From Gammaproteobacteria bacterium (GTDB taxonomy: Bacteria; Pseudomonadota; Gammaproteobacteria; Steroidobacterales; Steroidobacteraceae): a stretch of 64,000 nucleotides of DNA. Where the stretch lies: positions 248,001 through 312,000 of the forward strand of contig CANGBB010000001.1 of the NCBI GenBank assembly GCA_947452065.1, written 5' to 3'. Both the position numbers and the translations under genes were made by a program. Shown here piece by piece: positions 34,364 to 43,427 of this stretch. Numbering within the stretch: the stretch's first letter is position 1; the number at the start of each line of letters is the position of its first letter. The notes below the pieces were generated by a model. That model saw nothing but the letters and a program-made list of their open reading frames with translations. It made no database searches and was not told the DNA's origin.

Positions 34364-35567
34364 GCGGTGCCTCTGGGCTGCGGCGTTGGCGCTGTGCGCA
34401 GCGGTGTTCGCTAGCCCAGCCGGCGCGCACGCCAAGAGCACCACTTATTCCTCGTGGCAGATCGAGGGTTCGAATGTGCGCGGCGCATTCACCGTGCCGA
34501 TGCTCGAGGCGGCCCGCTTGGCGCAACCCGGCGAGGAGCAGCCTGCGAACGATGTCGTCGTCGCTTATTTGGACAAAAAACTCTCAGTCACAGCTGACGA
34601 GCAGTCCTGCAAGCCCGCGGCCGCACCGCATGCGTTGAGCGCCTCGTCTCAGTTCCGACGTTTCGAATTCACCTACCGATGCGACAGTACGAAGGACATC
34701 ACGCTGCATAACGAGGCGTTCTTCGAGATTGTGCCCACCCATGTCTCGCTGGCGCAGATCGAGACGGCCGACGGCACCTTCATAGAGCAGCTCTTTACGG
34801 CCGACAACACCTCGGTGTCTACCGCGGGTGGTGGCGAGAACAAGATGCGCAGTGCTGGGCTGATTCAGTATGTCGGCATGGGCATTAATCACATCCTTAC
34901 CGGTGTGGATCACATGTCCTTTCTCGTCGGTCTGGTACTCATTTCCCGGCGACTCCGTGATCTGGTCTATGTCATCACGGGCTTCACCCTGGGTCACAGC
35001 ATCACGCTGGCACTGGCCGTTACCGGCATTCTGCGTCCGCACGCCGAGTACATTGATGCGCTGGTGGCTCTCACCATCGCATTGATTGGTGTTGAGAACA
35101 TCGTGGTGGCGACGCGGCGCCCGCTGCGCGTTGCGCTGGCGGTGGGCGGTGTATTGCTGCTGATGGCGCTCGGCAATATTGCAGGCGTCGTCAAATTGCC
35201 ACTGCTGTTGTTGGTTGGCGCCGGTATTTTCAGTGCCAATTACTTGATGATGTCCGGTCACCTGCGCGATGCGGCAAGGTTGCGGTTGGTGGTGACACTG
35301 GTATTCGGACTGATCCACGGATTTGGCTTCGCAGCCGATCTTCTGGAGATGAAGCTGCCAGTGGAAAAACTGGTGCAGATTCTGCTCGGATTCAACCTCG
35401 GCGTCGAAGTGGGGCAGCTCTCCCTTGTCCTGGCGCTCACCGGCATCGTGGCGCTGTTGGTTCGCATGAAGTGGCGCTTGCCGCGTCCCTTGGTGGTCGA
35501 TGTGGCTTCCGCGGCGCTGGTGGCACTGGGGACCTATTGGTTCCTTGTCCGTAGCGTGGTTCTGTGA
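34350..35567 (+). CDS. HupE/UreJ family membrane protein with periplasmic N-terminal domain
   Basis: A 405-residue protein. A signal peptide (about 1-23, ending SPAGA) leads to a periplasmic domain of about 150 residues. A membrane domain of six or seven helices begins at GMGINHILTGVDHMSFLVGL, which is the HupE/UreJ signature (His and Asp residues that may bind nickel or another metal). FTLGHSITLALA and LIHGFGFAADLLEM follow. HupE proteins are thought to transport Ni or Co; substrate here is not determined. I chose the ATG at 34350, which starts a good signal peptide. It overlaps the flanking genes by 14 and 4 bases. Confidence 0.84.
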   Translation: MPSSKRCLWAAALALCAAVFASPAGAHAKSTTYSSWQIEGSNVRGAFTVPMLEAARLAQPGEEQPANDVVVAYLDKKLSVTADEQSCKPAAAPHALSASSQFRRFEFTYRCDSTKDITLHNEAFFEIVPTHVSLAQIETADGTFIEQLFTADNTSVSTAGGGENKMRSAGLIQYVGMGINHILTGVDHMSFLVGLVLISRRLRDLVYVITGFTLGHSITLALAVTGILRPHAEYIDALVALTIALIGVENIVVATRRPLRVALAVGGVLLLMALGNIAGVVKLPLLLLVGAGIFSANYLMMSGHLRDAARLRLVVTLVFGLIHGFGFAADLLEMKLPVEKLVQILLGFNLGVEVGQLSLVLALTGIVALLVRMKWRLPRPLVVDVASAALVALGTYWFLVRSVVL

Positions 35568-37087
35568 CTCGACGTCCGGCCGGTTCGGCGGCCCTGAGCA
35601 TTGAACTGAAGGATGTCTGGCTCAGGCGTTCGGGCCGCGTCGTACTGCGCGGCATTGATTGGCGCATCGGGCCCGGCGAGCGCTGGGTGGTGCTGGGTAC
35701 CAACGGTGCTGGCAAGACTCAGTTGCTGAAGTTGGTGGCCGGTGCGGTGTGGCCCAGCCCGCGCAAAGCAACGCGTCGGCTCTATACCTGGCGGGGAGAG
35801 ACTCACGATGAGCCCCGTGATGTCAGCGAGGAAATCGCTTACGTCGGTGCGGAACGCCAGGACCGCTACGAGCACTATGAATGGAATCTGCGGGTGAATC
35901 AGGTGGTCGGTACGGGGCTGTATCGAACCGACATTCCGCTGCACCGACTCACTGAGGGCAATCGTGCGCGTATCGCGCGGCTGCTAAAACTGTTGGATAT
36001 CGAGTCGCTTGAGAAGCGACATTTCCTGACGCTTTCCTATGGTCAGCGACGCATGGTGCTGCTGGCGCGCGCATTGGCTGCTCAGCCGGCGTTGATGCTT
36101 CTGGATGAGCCGCTGAACGGGCTGGACACTGAGCGGCGCGAGCACCTGCTGCGATTGTTTGCCCGGCGCAATGTTCTACCCGATTCATGGGTACTCTCGA
36201 CGCATCGGAGCGAGGACATTCCCGCCGATGCGACGCACCTGTTGCGGCTGGAGAGTGGTCGCGTGGCTTTTCAGGGCACCTTAGCCGCGGCGCGGCGACG
36301 CGGGCTGCTGCAAGCGTCAAAGTCGAAGCAGGATGCGCGAAGCACTGTGCGTGCCGTCGCGCCGGCTCAGTCGCGACGTGTCCGGCGAGAGGAGCGCGCG
36401 GTACCACTGATCCAGTTACGTAATGGCTGGGTGTGGCTCGAGGGTCGGTCAGTATTACGTCGCTTGGAATTCACGGTGGGCGCGGGCCAGTGCTGGGTGG
36501 TTCACGGTCCAAATGGCAGCGGCAAGTCCACGCTGGTGCGCGCCTTATATGGTGATCTGGGCGTCGCGGCGCAGGGCACTCTGCGTCGGCGCGGTATCGA
36601 GGCCGGTGTGCCCATCGGCGAGTTCAAGCGGCGCGTGGGGCTGGTGGCGCCGGAATTGCAGACTCTGCATCCACTCTATCTCACGGCCCTTGAGGTTGTA
36701 GTCTCGGGCCTGCATGCCTCGATCGGGTTGGATGTGCGACCAACAGCGGCAGAAGAGGCGCGGGCGCGACGCAGCCTGCAGAGCGTGGGTGCATCTGCAC
36801 TGGCTGCACGACCGTTGCGCGAGCTGTCCTATGGGCAATTGCGGCGCGTACTGTTTGCACGAGCATTGGTTGCCGAACCGGATATCCTGTTGCTCGATGA
36901 GCCCTATACCGGGCTCGATGTGGCGACGCGCCGCGCGCTGCAGGCGCGGGTGGAGTCGCTGGCTGCGCAGGGTACGACCCTGCTGATGACCACGCATCAT
37001 CATGACGAATGGCCGCTGCACGCCAGTCACGAGCTGGAGCTGCGTGACGGTGATGCGCGCTACTGTGGTGTGGTGCGACGTGGCTGA
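35564..37087 (+). CDS. ABC ATPase with two nucleotide-binding domains (ModF/PhrA-like)
   Basis: A 507-residue soluble ATPase with two ABC domains and no membrane segment. Domain 1 has GTNGAGKTQLLKL (Walker A), LSYGQRRMVLLARAL (signature) and LMLLDEPLNGLD (Walker B). Domain 2 has GPNGSGKSTLVRAL, LSYGQLRRVLFARAL and ILLLDEPYTGLD. Two fused domains without a permease recall ModF and the photorepair-like protein PhrA; no transport partner is obvious beyond the HupE gene next to it. The GTG at 35564 overlaps the HupE/UreJ stop by 4 bases. The function in this operon is unknown. Confidence 0.87.
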   Translation: MTRRPAGSAALSIELKDVWLRRSGRVVLRGIDWRIGPGERWVVLGTNGAGKTQLLKLVAGAVWPSPRKATRRLYTWRGETHDEPRDVSEEIAYVGAERQDRYEHYEWNLRVNQVVGTGLYRTDIPLHRLTEGNRARIARLLKLLDIESLEKRHFLTLSYGQRRMVLLARALAAQPALMLLDEPLNGLDTERREHLLRLFARRNVLPDSWVLSTHRSEDIPADATHLLRLESGRVAFQGTLAAARRRGLLQASKSKQDARSTVRAVAPAQSRRVRREERAVPLIQLRNGWVWLEGRSVLRRLEFTVGAGQCWVVHGPNGSGKSTLVRALYGDLGVAAQGTLRRRGIEAGVPIGEFKRRVGLVAPELQTLHPLYLTALEVVVSGLHASIGLDVRPTAAEEARARRSLQSVGASALAARPLRELSYGQLRRVLFARALVAEPDILLLDEPYTGLDVATRRALQARVESLAAQGTTLLMTTHHHDEWPLHASHELELRDGDARYCGVVRRG

Positions 37088-37149
37088 GAACAGTATGCAA
37101 CCTGCGGCTCGCGCCGACGGGCGGGATCAACAGGTGCCGAGACGCTGAC

Positions 37150-38331
37150 ATGGGTGCATTGCCGACTCTTTTCTTCATCTGCGTGATCGACGTGTTGGGC
37201 TTCGGCATCATGGTGCCGTTGGTCCCTTACATGGCTGATCGCTTTGGCGCCTCCGCTACGGCCATTACGGCCATTCTCGGCGTGTATTCGCTGTGCCAGC
37301 TTCTGGCCAGCCCGGTGCTCGGTCGGCTCAGTGACCGCTTCGGTCGCCGCCCTGTGCTCATGGCCAGCATGGCGGTGGGTGCCGTGTCGTATCTGATGTT
37401 GGGCACGGCGCGCAGCATCGGCTGGCTGATTGCGGCGCGCGCGCTCAACGGACTGATGGCCGGCAGCATTGTGACGGTCATGGCCTATGCCAGTGACATC
37501 AGTCGGCCGGAGAATCGGGCTCGCGTGCTGGGCATGATGGGTGCGGCCATCGGTATCGGCTTCATGCTTGGTCCCGCCATCGGCGGCGTATTGGCCGGCG
37601 ATGACGAAATGGCCGCAAACTTCATGGGGCCCGCGCTGCTGTCCGCATCGCTGGCCCTGGTGGCGCTGCTGCTGGTGTTGCTGCGACTGCCCGAGAGTCT
37701 CACCGCGGAGCAGCGCCGCGGGCATGCGGCCGAACGGCGTCACTCCAGTCCGCTGCAGCTGCTGCGCGAGAAGCCGGGCCTGCGCTGGGTGGCGCTGGCC
37801 GGCATATTGGTCACTTTTGCCCAGTCCACGCTCGAGTCCATCTTTGCGGTCTGGGCCATGAACCGCTTCAGCGCCGGCCCACGCACCATTGGCCTGTCGC
37901 TCCTGGCATTGGCGATGGTCGCAGTGACCATGCAGGGCGGCTTGGTGCGACGGCTGGTGCCGCGCTTTGGTGAGTATCGCGTGGCCATCGGCGCCATTTG
38001 CAGCTACACGGCCGGGTTGGCGGTGTTGGCGATCGGCCACAGCCTCGGTAGTGCGGTGGTTGCGCTGATGTTGATCGGTGCCGGCTCCGGCGCCTTCAGT
38101 CCCTGTGGTTCGGCGCTGGCCTCGAGGCAGTCGGAGCCGGGAAATCGCGGCGCCGTGATGGGTCTATACCAGTCAGGGGCGTCGCTGGCGCGTGTGTTGG
38201 GTCCGATGAGTTCGGGCTTCATCTACAGCCATCTGGGACACGGTTCGCCCTACATGGTCGCTTCAATCGTGATTCTGCAGGCGATCTGGTGCATTCTTGC
38301 AGCACGTCGGCACCCGGGGAGCGGATCGTGA
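37150..38331 (+). CDS. MFS transporter, TetA-like DHA1 drug efflux family
   Basis: A 393-residue polytopic protein with about 12 helices. FFICVIDVLGFGIMVPLVP, GRLSDRFGRRPVL (MFS motif A) and GAAIGIGFMLGPAIGG (motif C of antiporters) mark it as a DHA1 drug:H+ antiporter close to TetA. Substrate is not predictable from sequence. It follows the ABC ATPase gene by 62 bases on the same strand, and its stop overlaps the GTG start of nhaB by 4 bases. No resistance determinant is claimed. Confidence 0.88.
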   Translation: MGALPTLFFICVIDVLGFGIMVPLVPYMADRFGASATAITAILGVYSLCQLLASPVLGRLSDRFGRRPVLMASMAVGAVSYLMLGTARSIGWLIAARALNGLMAGSIVTVMAYASDISRPENRARVLGMMGAAIGIGFMLGPAIGGVLAGDDEMAANFMGPALLSASLALVALLLVLLRLPESLTAEQRRGHAAERRHSSPLQLLREKPGLRWVALAGILVTFAQSTLESIFAVWAMNRFSAGPRTIGLSLLALAMVAVTMQGGLVRRLVPRFGEYRVAIGAICSYTAGLAVLAIGHSLGSAVVALMLIGAGSGAFSPCGSALASRQSEPGNRGAVMGLYQSGASLARVLGPMSSGFIYSHLGHGSPYMVASIVILQAIWCILAARRHPGSGS

Positions 38332-39851
38332 CGAGCACTTTGCGGCAGGGGGTTCATAGCCTTCTGCTCACTGCATTCGCTGGATTCATGGGGCATGCGC
38401 CTCGCGCCTACAAGGTGGGTCTGCTGGCCGCGCTGGTAGGCAATGTGTTGCTGTGGGCGCTGGCCGGCAACACGGTTGTGGGCTGGGCATTCGTTATCGA
38501 GTTCATCGTCACTCTGGCGATGGCGCTGAAGTGTTATCCGCTGGCCCCCGGAGGTCTGCTCGCCATCGAGGCCGTGTTGCTTGGTCTCACGACGCCAGAG
38601 CGAGTGTATGCCGAGACCGGTCACGGGCTGCCCATCCTACTGCTCCTGCTCTTCATGGTCTCGGCCATTGCCTTCATGCAGGAGCTGTTGGTGTTCATCT
38701 TTGCGCGGGTGCTGGTGGCGCTGCGCTCGCGTGTGCTGCTCGGCCTAGCGTTCTGCTCGGCCGCTGCGCTGTTGTCCGCCTTCCTGGATGCGCTGACGGT
38801 CATCGCGGTCGTGATGACCGTGGCGCTCGGGTTCTATCGCATCTATTTCATCGCGGCCGCCGGTGGAGAGGTGGCTGACGAGCATCTGGGACATGACGTT
38901 CATCTGCCCGAGGAACGGGCGGGCGAGTTACGGCAATTCCGTCAGGCATTACGGGCGCTGCTGATGCATGCGGCCGTCGGCACGGCGCTCGGTGGTGTCT
39001 GCACACTGGTGGGTGAGCCGCAAAATCTCCTGATTGGTCATGTCATGGATTGGAGCTTCATGCAGTTCGCGCAGCAGGTGGCGCCTGTTTCCCTGCCGGT
39101 GCTCGCAGTGGGTCTGCTCACCTGTGTAGGGCTGGAACAGTTTCGGCTGTTCGGTTTCGGTGCTGATGTGCCGCCCTCAGTGCGGCAGATGCTGGCTGAG
39201 CATGAGCAACGTGAAGCGCAGCAGCGCACCACGCGCGATCGCTGGCGACTGCTGGTTCAGGGTGCCGCCGCCGTACTGTTGGTGATTGCGCTGGCGCTGC
39301 ATTGGGCTGAGGTGGGGCTCATCGGTCTGGCCATCGTGGTGTGCTTGACCGCGCTGTTGGGTGTGGCTGAGGAACATCGGCTTGCCGAGGCCATGAAGAC
39401 AGCCATTCCCTTCACGGCTTTGCTGGTGGTGTTCTTTGCCATCGTTGCAGTGATTCACGATCAGGCATTGTTCCAGCCCATCGTGGACTGGGTGCTGAGC
39501 CAGCGGGGCGCTGGGCAGACCGCATGGCTGTATCTGGCCAACGGCGCGCTGTCCGCCATCAGCGACAATGTATTCGTGGCTACGGTTTACATCACCGAAA
39601 TCAAGAAGGCTTTTGACGGTGGTTTGATTTCCGCTGATCAGTACGCGCGTCTGGCCGTTGCAGTGAACACGGGTACCAACATTCCCAGCGTGGCGACGCC
39701 CAATGGACAGGCCGCGTTCCTGTTTCTGCTGACCTCGGCGCTGGCGCCGCTGTTGCGGCTGTCTTACGGGCGCATGGTGTGGATGGCGCTACCGTACTTC
39801 ATCACTATGACCGGGGCCGGGCTGCTGGCAGTGATTTACCTGCTGCACTGA
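38328..39851 (+). CDS. nhaB: Na+/H+ antiporter NhaB
   Basis: A 507-residue polytopic antiporter that extrudes Na+ in exchange for protons. The N-terminus (FMGHAPRAYKVGLLA), FLDALTVIAVVMTVALGFYRIYF, LVGEPQNLLIGHVM and GALSAISDNVFVATVYI, plus NTGTNIPSVATPNGQAAFLF near the end, are NhaB landmarks. The length matches the E. coli protein closely. I chose the GTG at 38328, which overlaps the MFS stop, over an ATG at 38289 inside the preceding gene. It is the last gene of the plus-strand run; 41 bases then separate it from the convergent phzF. Confidence 0.94.
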   Translation: MTSTLRQGVHSLLLTAFAGFMGHAPRAYKVGLLAALVGNVLLWALAGNTVVGWAFVIEFIVTLAMALKCYPLAPGGLLAIEAVLLGLTTPERVYAETGHGLPILLLLLFMVSAIAFMQELLVFIFARVLVALRSRVLLGLAFCSAAALLSAFLDALTVIAVVMTVALGFYRIYFIAAAGGEVADEHLGHDVHLPEERAGELRQFRQALRALLMHAAVGTALGGVCTLVGEPQNLLIGHVMDWSFMQFAQQVAPVSLPVLAVGLLTCVGLEQFRLFGFGADVPPSVRQMLAEHEQREAQQRTTRDRWRLLVQGAAAVLLVIALALHWAEVGLIGLAIVVCLTALLGVAEEHRLAEAMKTAIPFTALLVVFFAIVAVIHDQALFQPIVDWVLSQRGAGQTAWLYLANGALSAISDNVFVATVYITEIKKAFDGGLISADQYARLAVAVNTGTNIPSVATPNGQAAFLFLLTSALAPLLRLSYGRMVWMALPYFITMTGAGLLAVIYLLH

Positions 39852-39892
39852 TGCCGAGGGTGCGGCGCACGCAGGCCCCGCGTACAGCCGAT

Positions 39893-40816
39893 TTACAGGG
39901 TGATACGCGTCTCGAACACGATCACCGCCTCGCCGCTGAGAGTCACTCCGGCCGTGGACCCCTGCGCTTCGCCGGGCTCGACGGCGATATGCACCTGTCC
40001 GGGTCGATGCATGTGGTGGCCCTGGGCACCAATGAAGTGGCGGCGGCCGTCCGCAGCCGGTGCAGGAAGCAGGTCAGCACTTTGCAGCAGAGCGCCGAGC
40101 ATGCCATGCGCATTGCCGCTGACCGGATCCTCATTGATGCCGATAGCGGGGCAGAACATGCGTGCCTCGGTCAGGCAGCCGGCGATGCGCGAATCGAGTG
40201 TGTAGATGAGATATCCCTGAGCGCCCACCTGAGGGGATAACGCCGCCAGCGTCGCCAGCGCCGGCTGAATGCCGGCCAGTGTGGCGGCATCGCGAAGTCC
40301 CAGCAGCGCGCGTGTACTGCCTTCACCAGCCAAGGTCGGTGGGCAGCGCGGATCGAGTTGGTCGGGCGTCAGGTTCAGCGCTGCGAGCACCGCCGCCAGT
40401 GACTCACCGGCGAGGGCGCCGCGCAACCGCGGAGCCGGCTGCTGGATGTGCACACGCGTGGCACCGTTGTCTGAGCTGCAGTCAATGTTCACCAATCCGG
40501 TCTTCTGCTTCTGACGTCGCGCGGGCGGCAGGCCCAGAGCGGTGCGCACCGCATGCAGCGCGACCGTGGCATGACCCACGAATCCGGCCTCGGCTCTTGG
40601 TGTGAAAAAGCGCACGGCGATATCGTGATCCGTCGACGAGGGTGGCAATGCAAAAGCGGTGTCGCCGTTGTTCAGTTCGCGCGCAATGGCGCGCATTTCG
40701 TCCTCGCTCAACGATTCGGCATCGAGGACGACGCCGGCAGGATTGCCTGCGAAGCGCTGACGTGTGAATGCGTCGACCTGGAATACGCGGACGCTGCGTT
40801 GGGGAGCGGTGTTCAT
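39893..40816 (-). CDS. PhzF family isomerase-like protein
   Basis: A 307-residue protein of the PhzF/diaminopimelate-epimerase fold. Family landmarks: VFQVDAFTRQRFAGNPAGVV, FFTPRAEAGFVGHATVALH and EDPVSGNAHGMLGALL. In PhzF the catalytic Glu lies in an N-x-S-E-T-x-F segment; here the segment reads NNGDTAF, with Asp at that place. Most PhzF-like proteins have no known substrate. It runs opposite to its neighbours and its start faces the riboswitch leader of the thiamine operon. Confidence 0.88.
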   Translation of the reverse strand: MNTAPQRSVRVFQVDAFTRQRFAGNPAGVVLDAESLSEDEMRAIARELNNGDTAFALPPSSTDHDIAVRFFTPRAEAGFVGHATVALHAVRTALGLPPARRQKQKTGLVNIDCSSDNGATRVHIQQPAPRLRGALAGESLAAVLAALNLTPDQLDPRCPPTLAGEGSTRALLGLRDAATLAGIQPALATLAALSPQVGAQGYLIYTLDSRIAGCLTEARMFCPAIGINEDPVSGNAHGMLGALLQSADLLPAPAADGRRHFIGAQGHHMHRPGQVHIAVEPGEAQGSTAGVTLSGEAVIVFETRITL

Positions 40817-40861
40817 GGGTAGATCCTAGCGCATCGGATACGCACTTCGTGCTAGAGTAAA

Positions 40862-40950
40862 ACGACCTTGGGGTGGCTCTTCGTAGCCTGAGATGCCGAT
40901 GGTCGGCAAACCCGTTGAACCTGATCCGGCTAGTACCGGCGGAGGGAGTA
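40862..40950 (+). promoter_or_regulatory. TPP riboswitch (THI element)
   Basis: The leader carries the THI-box core in order: CTTGGGGTGG (about 40867), CCTGAGAT (40887-40894), a variable hairpin, ACCCGTTGAACCTGATC (40910-40925) and a GGAGGGAG end at 40941-40948. These are the conserved TPP-binding parts. The terminal GGAGGG is also the ribosome-binding site, nine bases before the ATG at 40956. TPP binding would therefore hide the site and lower translation of the thiamine-uptake operon. A -10-like TAGAGT (40853-40858) lies just upstream but without a clear -35. Confidence 0.95.
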
Positions 40951-40955
40951 GGCAG

Positions 40956-43163
40956 ATGAATCCGTACGTCCGTTCCTTTTTTATTCCTGCAATGCTGGGC
41001 GCCCTCGCGCCCGTAGTGGGTGCTGCTGAGCGTCTCGCGGAGGCTGAGCTCGAGCCCGTGGTTGTGACCGCCGTGCTGCGACCCGCACCCGCCGAGCAGC
41101 TTCCTCAAAGCGTCACCGAACTCGACAGCGCACGCCTGGAAAAGTCGGGCGTGCAGCATTTCGCTGATGTGCTCTCGCTCGTACCTAATCTCTCTGCTGC
41201 GGGTGGCACCTCGCGGCCGCGGTATTTCCAGCTGCGCGGTATCGGCGAGCAGGAGCAGTATCAGGGCGCGCCGAATCCCTCCGTGGGCTTCCTGATTGAT
41301 GGCATCGACTTCTCCGGTGTTGGTATGCCAGCAACCCTGTTCGACGTGCAGGCCATTGACGTGCTGCGCGGCCCGCAGGGCAGTGCTTATGGCGCCAACG
41401 CATTGGCTGGACTGATCAGCGTGCAAACCCGTGATCCTCTCAGTGGCGCGGGTGGGGAGGCCGAAGTGACGGCGGGTGATCACGCTACGCGTTCTGCAGG
41501 TGTTGCGCTGGGGCAGGCTGAAAGTCTCGGCGGCGCCAACTCGCGGGTCGGCTGGCGGCTGGTTGCACAGCAATACAAGGGCGACGGCTTCCGTCATAAC
41601 GCCTTCCTGAACCGCGATGACACCAACGGCTACGACGAAACGACTTTGCGTGGACGTCTGGCTCTGCAGACCAGCGCGGACTTCCGTGCCGACCTGACGC
41701 TGATGCACGTCAATCTCGATAACGGCTATGACGGCTGGTCCATCGACAACTCTCGTATCACGCAATCCGATAAGCCCGGTCGCGACGCGCAGCGTTCCGA
41801 TGGTGCAGCGCTGGCACTGCAGTGGCGCTTGGCAGAGCTCGGTGAACTGCGAAGCCTCACCAGCGTGGCGGACTCCAATATTCTTTTCTCCTTTGATGGT
41901 GATTGGGGCAACGACGCTTTCTGGGCGAAGCAGCCCGACTGCCGGCCCAATCCGTCACTCTGCGTACCCTATGACTTCACCTCCAGTACCCACCGCACAC
42001 GCAGGACGGTGGCTCAGGATCTGCGTCTGACGGGTGATGCCGATCATCGTATTGCGGGTCGTGCCAGTTGGCTGGTCGGTCTGTATACGCTGCGATTGTC
42101 CGAAGGTAATGATCAGCTGGATCTATACAACGGCGCGGTCTACACGCAGCTCGGTTCTCGCTACCGCGCTCGTAACACGGCTGTCTATGGCCAGCTTGAC
42201 ATGCCGCTGGACGGCCCTTGGGCGCTGAGCGCCGGCCTGCGCGGCGAGCAGCGTCAGGCTCATTACAACGATACGGATGCAGTGGCTTTCAATCCCACGG
42301 ATCGTATGTGGGGCGGCAACCTTTCCCTGAGCCGGGAGCGCACCCCGCAGTCACACGATTACCTGACACTGGCGCGCGGCTTCCGTGCCGGTGGCTTCAA
42401 TATTGGCGCTTCGCTCCCGGCCTCACGTCGTCAGTTCCGGCCCGAATACCTGTGGAACCTAGAGTTGGGCCACAAGCAGCGCAGCACCGATGGCCGCTGG
42501 AACTGGCAGGCCGACGTGTTCTACATGCGGCGTGTTGATCAGCAAGTGTCGAGTTCTGTGCAGGTCGATCCCACCGATCCGCTCACCTACGAGTACTACA
42601 CCGACAATGCGGCGCGCGGCGAAAACTATGGTTTGGAGGCTGAGGGCGGCTTGCAGGTGGATCCGCATTGGCACGTCGGCGCATCACTCGGACTGCTGGG
42701 AACGCGCTATATCGATTTCGCCTACAACATGGTGACCTACGACGCGGCCTTCAATCCGCATGTCGAGCGTCGCGATCTTTCGGGTCGGGCGCAGGAATAT
42801 GCCGCCCCTTGGCAGGGCAGTCTGAGCGTCGATTACGAACATGCATCGAAGCTCGCGCTGGCCAGCGGTGGCTTTGCCAAGTGGCAGTTGCATGTCGATG
42901 CAGCGCGCTCGGCCGGTTATTACTTCAGCGCCAGCCATGATCAGCGCGCCGCGCCCCATGGCTCGATCAATCTGCGAGCCGGGCTGGTCGCAACGCGCTG
43001 GGACGCGAGTCTGTGGGTGCGCAATCTGTTCAATCAAGATAGTGCTCTGCACGGCTTCTACTTTGGCAACGAGCCGCCTGACTTCGCCAACAAGCTGTAT
43101 CTTGAGCGCGGCGATACGCGTCAGATCGGGCTGAGCCTGCGTTATCACTTCCCTGAACTGTAA
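40956..43163 (+). CDS. TonB-dependent receptor, probable thiamine uptake
   Basis: A 735-residue outer-membrane receptor. A signal peptide (about 1-23) is followed by a TonB-box-like EPVVVTAV, a plug domain (FADVLSLVPNLSAAGG, IDVLRGPQGSAYGANALAG) and a 22-strand-type barrel that ends in a strand of the LSLRYHF type. The gene lies directly behind a TPP riboswitch and ahead of a thiamine-binding protein, a PnuT carrier and a kinase, which makes thiamine or a precursor the likely ligand. The ATG at 40956 is the only start with proper spacing to the riboswitch's GGAGGG. Confidence 0.92.
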   Translation: MNPYVRSFFIPAMLGALAPVVGAAERLAEAELEPVVVTAVLRPAPAEQLPQSVTELDSARLEKSGVQHFADVLSLVPNLSAAGGTSRPRYFQLRGIGEQEQYQGAPNPSVGFLIDGIDFSGVGMPATLFDVQAIDVLRGPQGSAYGANALAGLISVQTRDPLSGAGGEAEVTAGDHATRSAGVALGQAESLGGANSRVGWRLVAQQYKGDGFRHNAFLNRDDTNGYDETTLRGRLALQTSADFRADLTLMHVNLDNGYDGWSIDNSRITQSDKPGRDAQRSDGAALALQWRLAELGELRSLTSVADSNILFSFDGDWGNDAFWAKQPDCRPNPSLCVPYDFTSSTHRTRRTVAQDLRLTGDADHRIAGRASWLVGLYTLRLSEGNDQLDLYNGAVYTQLGSRYRARNTAVYGQLDMPLDGPWALSAGLRGEQRQAHYNDTDAVAFNPTDRMWGGNLSLSRERTPQSHDYLTLARGFRAGGFNIGASLPASRRQFRPEYLWNLELGHKQRSTDGRWNWQADVFYMRRVDQQVSSSVQVDPTDPLTYEYYTDNAARGENYGLEAEGGLQVDPHWHVGASLGLLGTRYIDFAYNMVTYDAAFNPHVERRDLSGRAQEYAAPWQGSLSVDYEHASKLALASGGFAKWQLHVDAARSAGYYFSASHDQRAAPHGSINLRAGLVATRWDASLWVRNLFNQDSALHGFYFGNEPPDFANKLYLERGDTRQIGLSLRYHFPEL

Positions 43164-43173
43164 GGAGCCTGCC

Positions 43174-43425
43174 ATGCAGATCGGTGTCGAGATCAGTCTC
43201 TATCCATTAAATGCCGACTACATTCCGCCGATTCGCGATTTCATCGCGCATCTCAATACGGAGCCGCGCGTACGCGTGGTGACCAATGCGATGAGCACGC
43301 AAGTGTTTGGCGAGTTCGCTGTGGTGATGCCGCTGGTGCAATCTGAGATCGGCCGCACCTTTAATGAGAACGCCAAGGCCGTTTTCGTGATGAAGGTGCT
43401 CGGACCGCTGGCAGCAGAGTCCTAA
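43174..43425 (+). CDS. Thiamine-binding protein (MTH1187/YkoF-like)
   Basis: An 83-residue protein with the ferredoxin-like fold expected of MTH1187/YkoF proteins (GVEISLYPLNADYIPPIRDF, VVTNAMSTQVFGEF). YkoF-type domains bind thiamine or hydroxymethylpyrimidine. No signal peptide is seen, so it would act in the cytoplasm, perhaps passing thiamine from the carrier to the kinase. AAGGAG lies before the ATG. It sits 10 bases after the receptor gene and 2 bases before pnuT. Confidence 0.85.
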   Translation: MQIGVEISLYPLNADYIPPIRDFIAHLNTEPRVRVVTNAMSTQVFGEFAVVMPLVQSEIGRTFNENAKAVFVMKVLGPLAAES

Positions 43426-43427
43426 AG

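Noticed and set aside
37150-38331. Tetracycline-resistance determinant
   Set aside because: The protein is only a general TetA-like DHA1 member; no TetR-type regulator is adjacent and substrate cannot be inferred.
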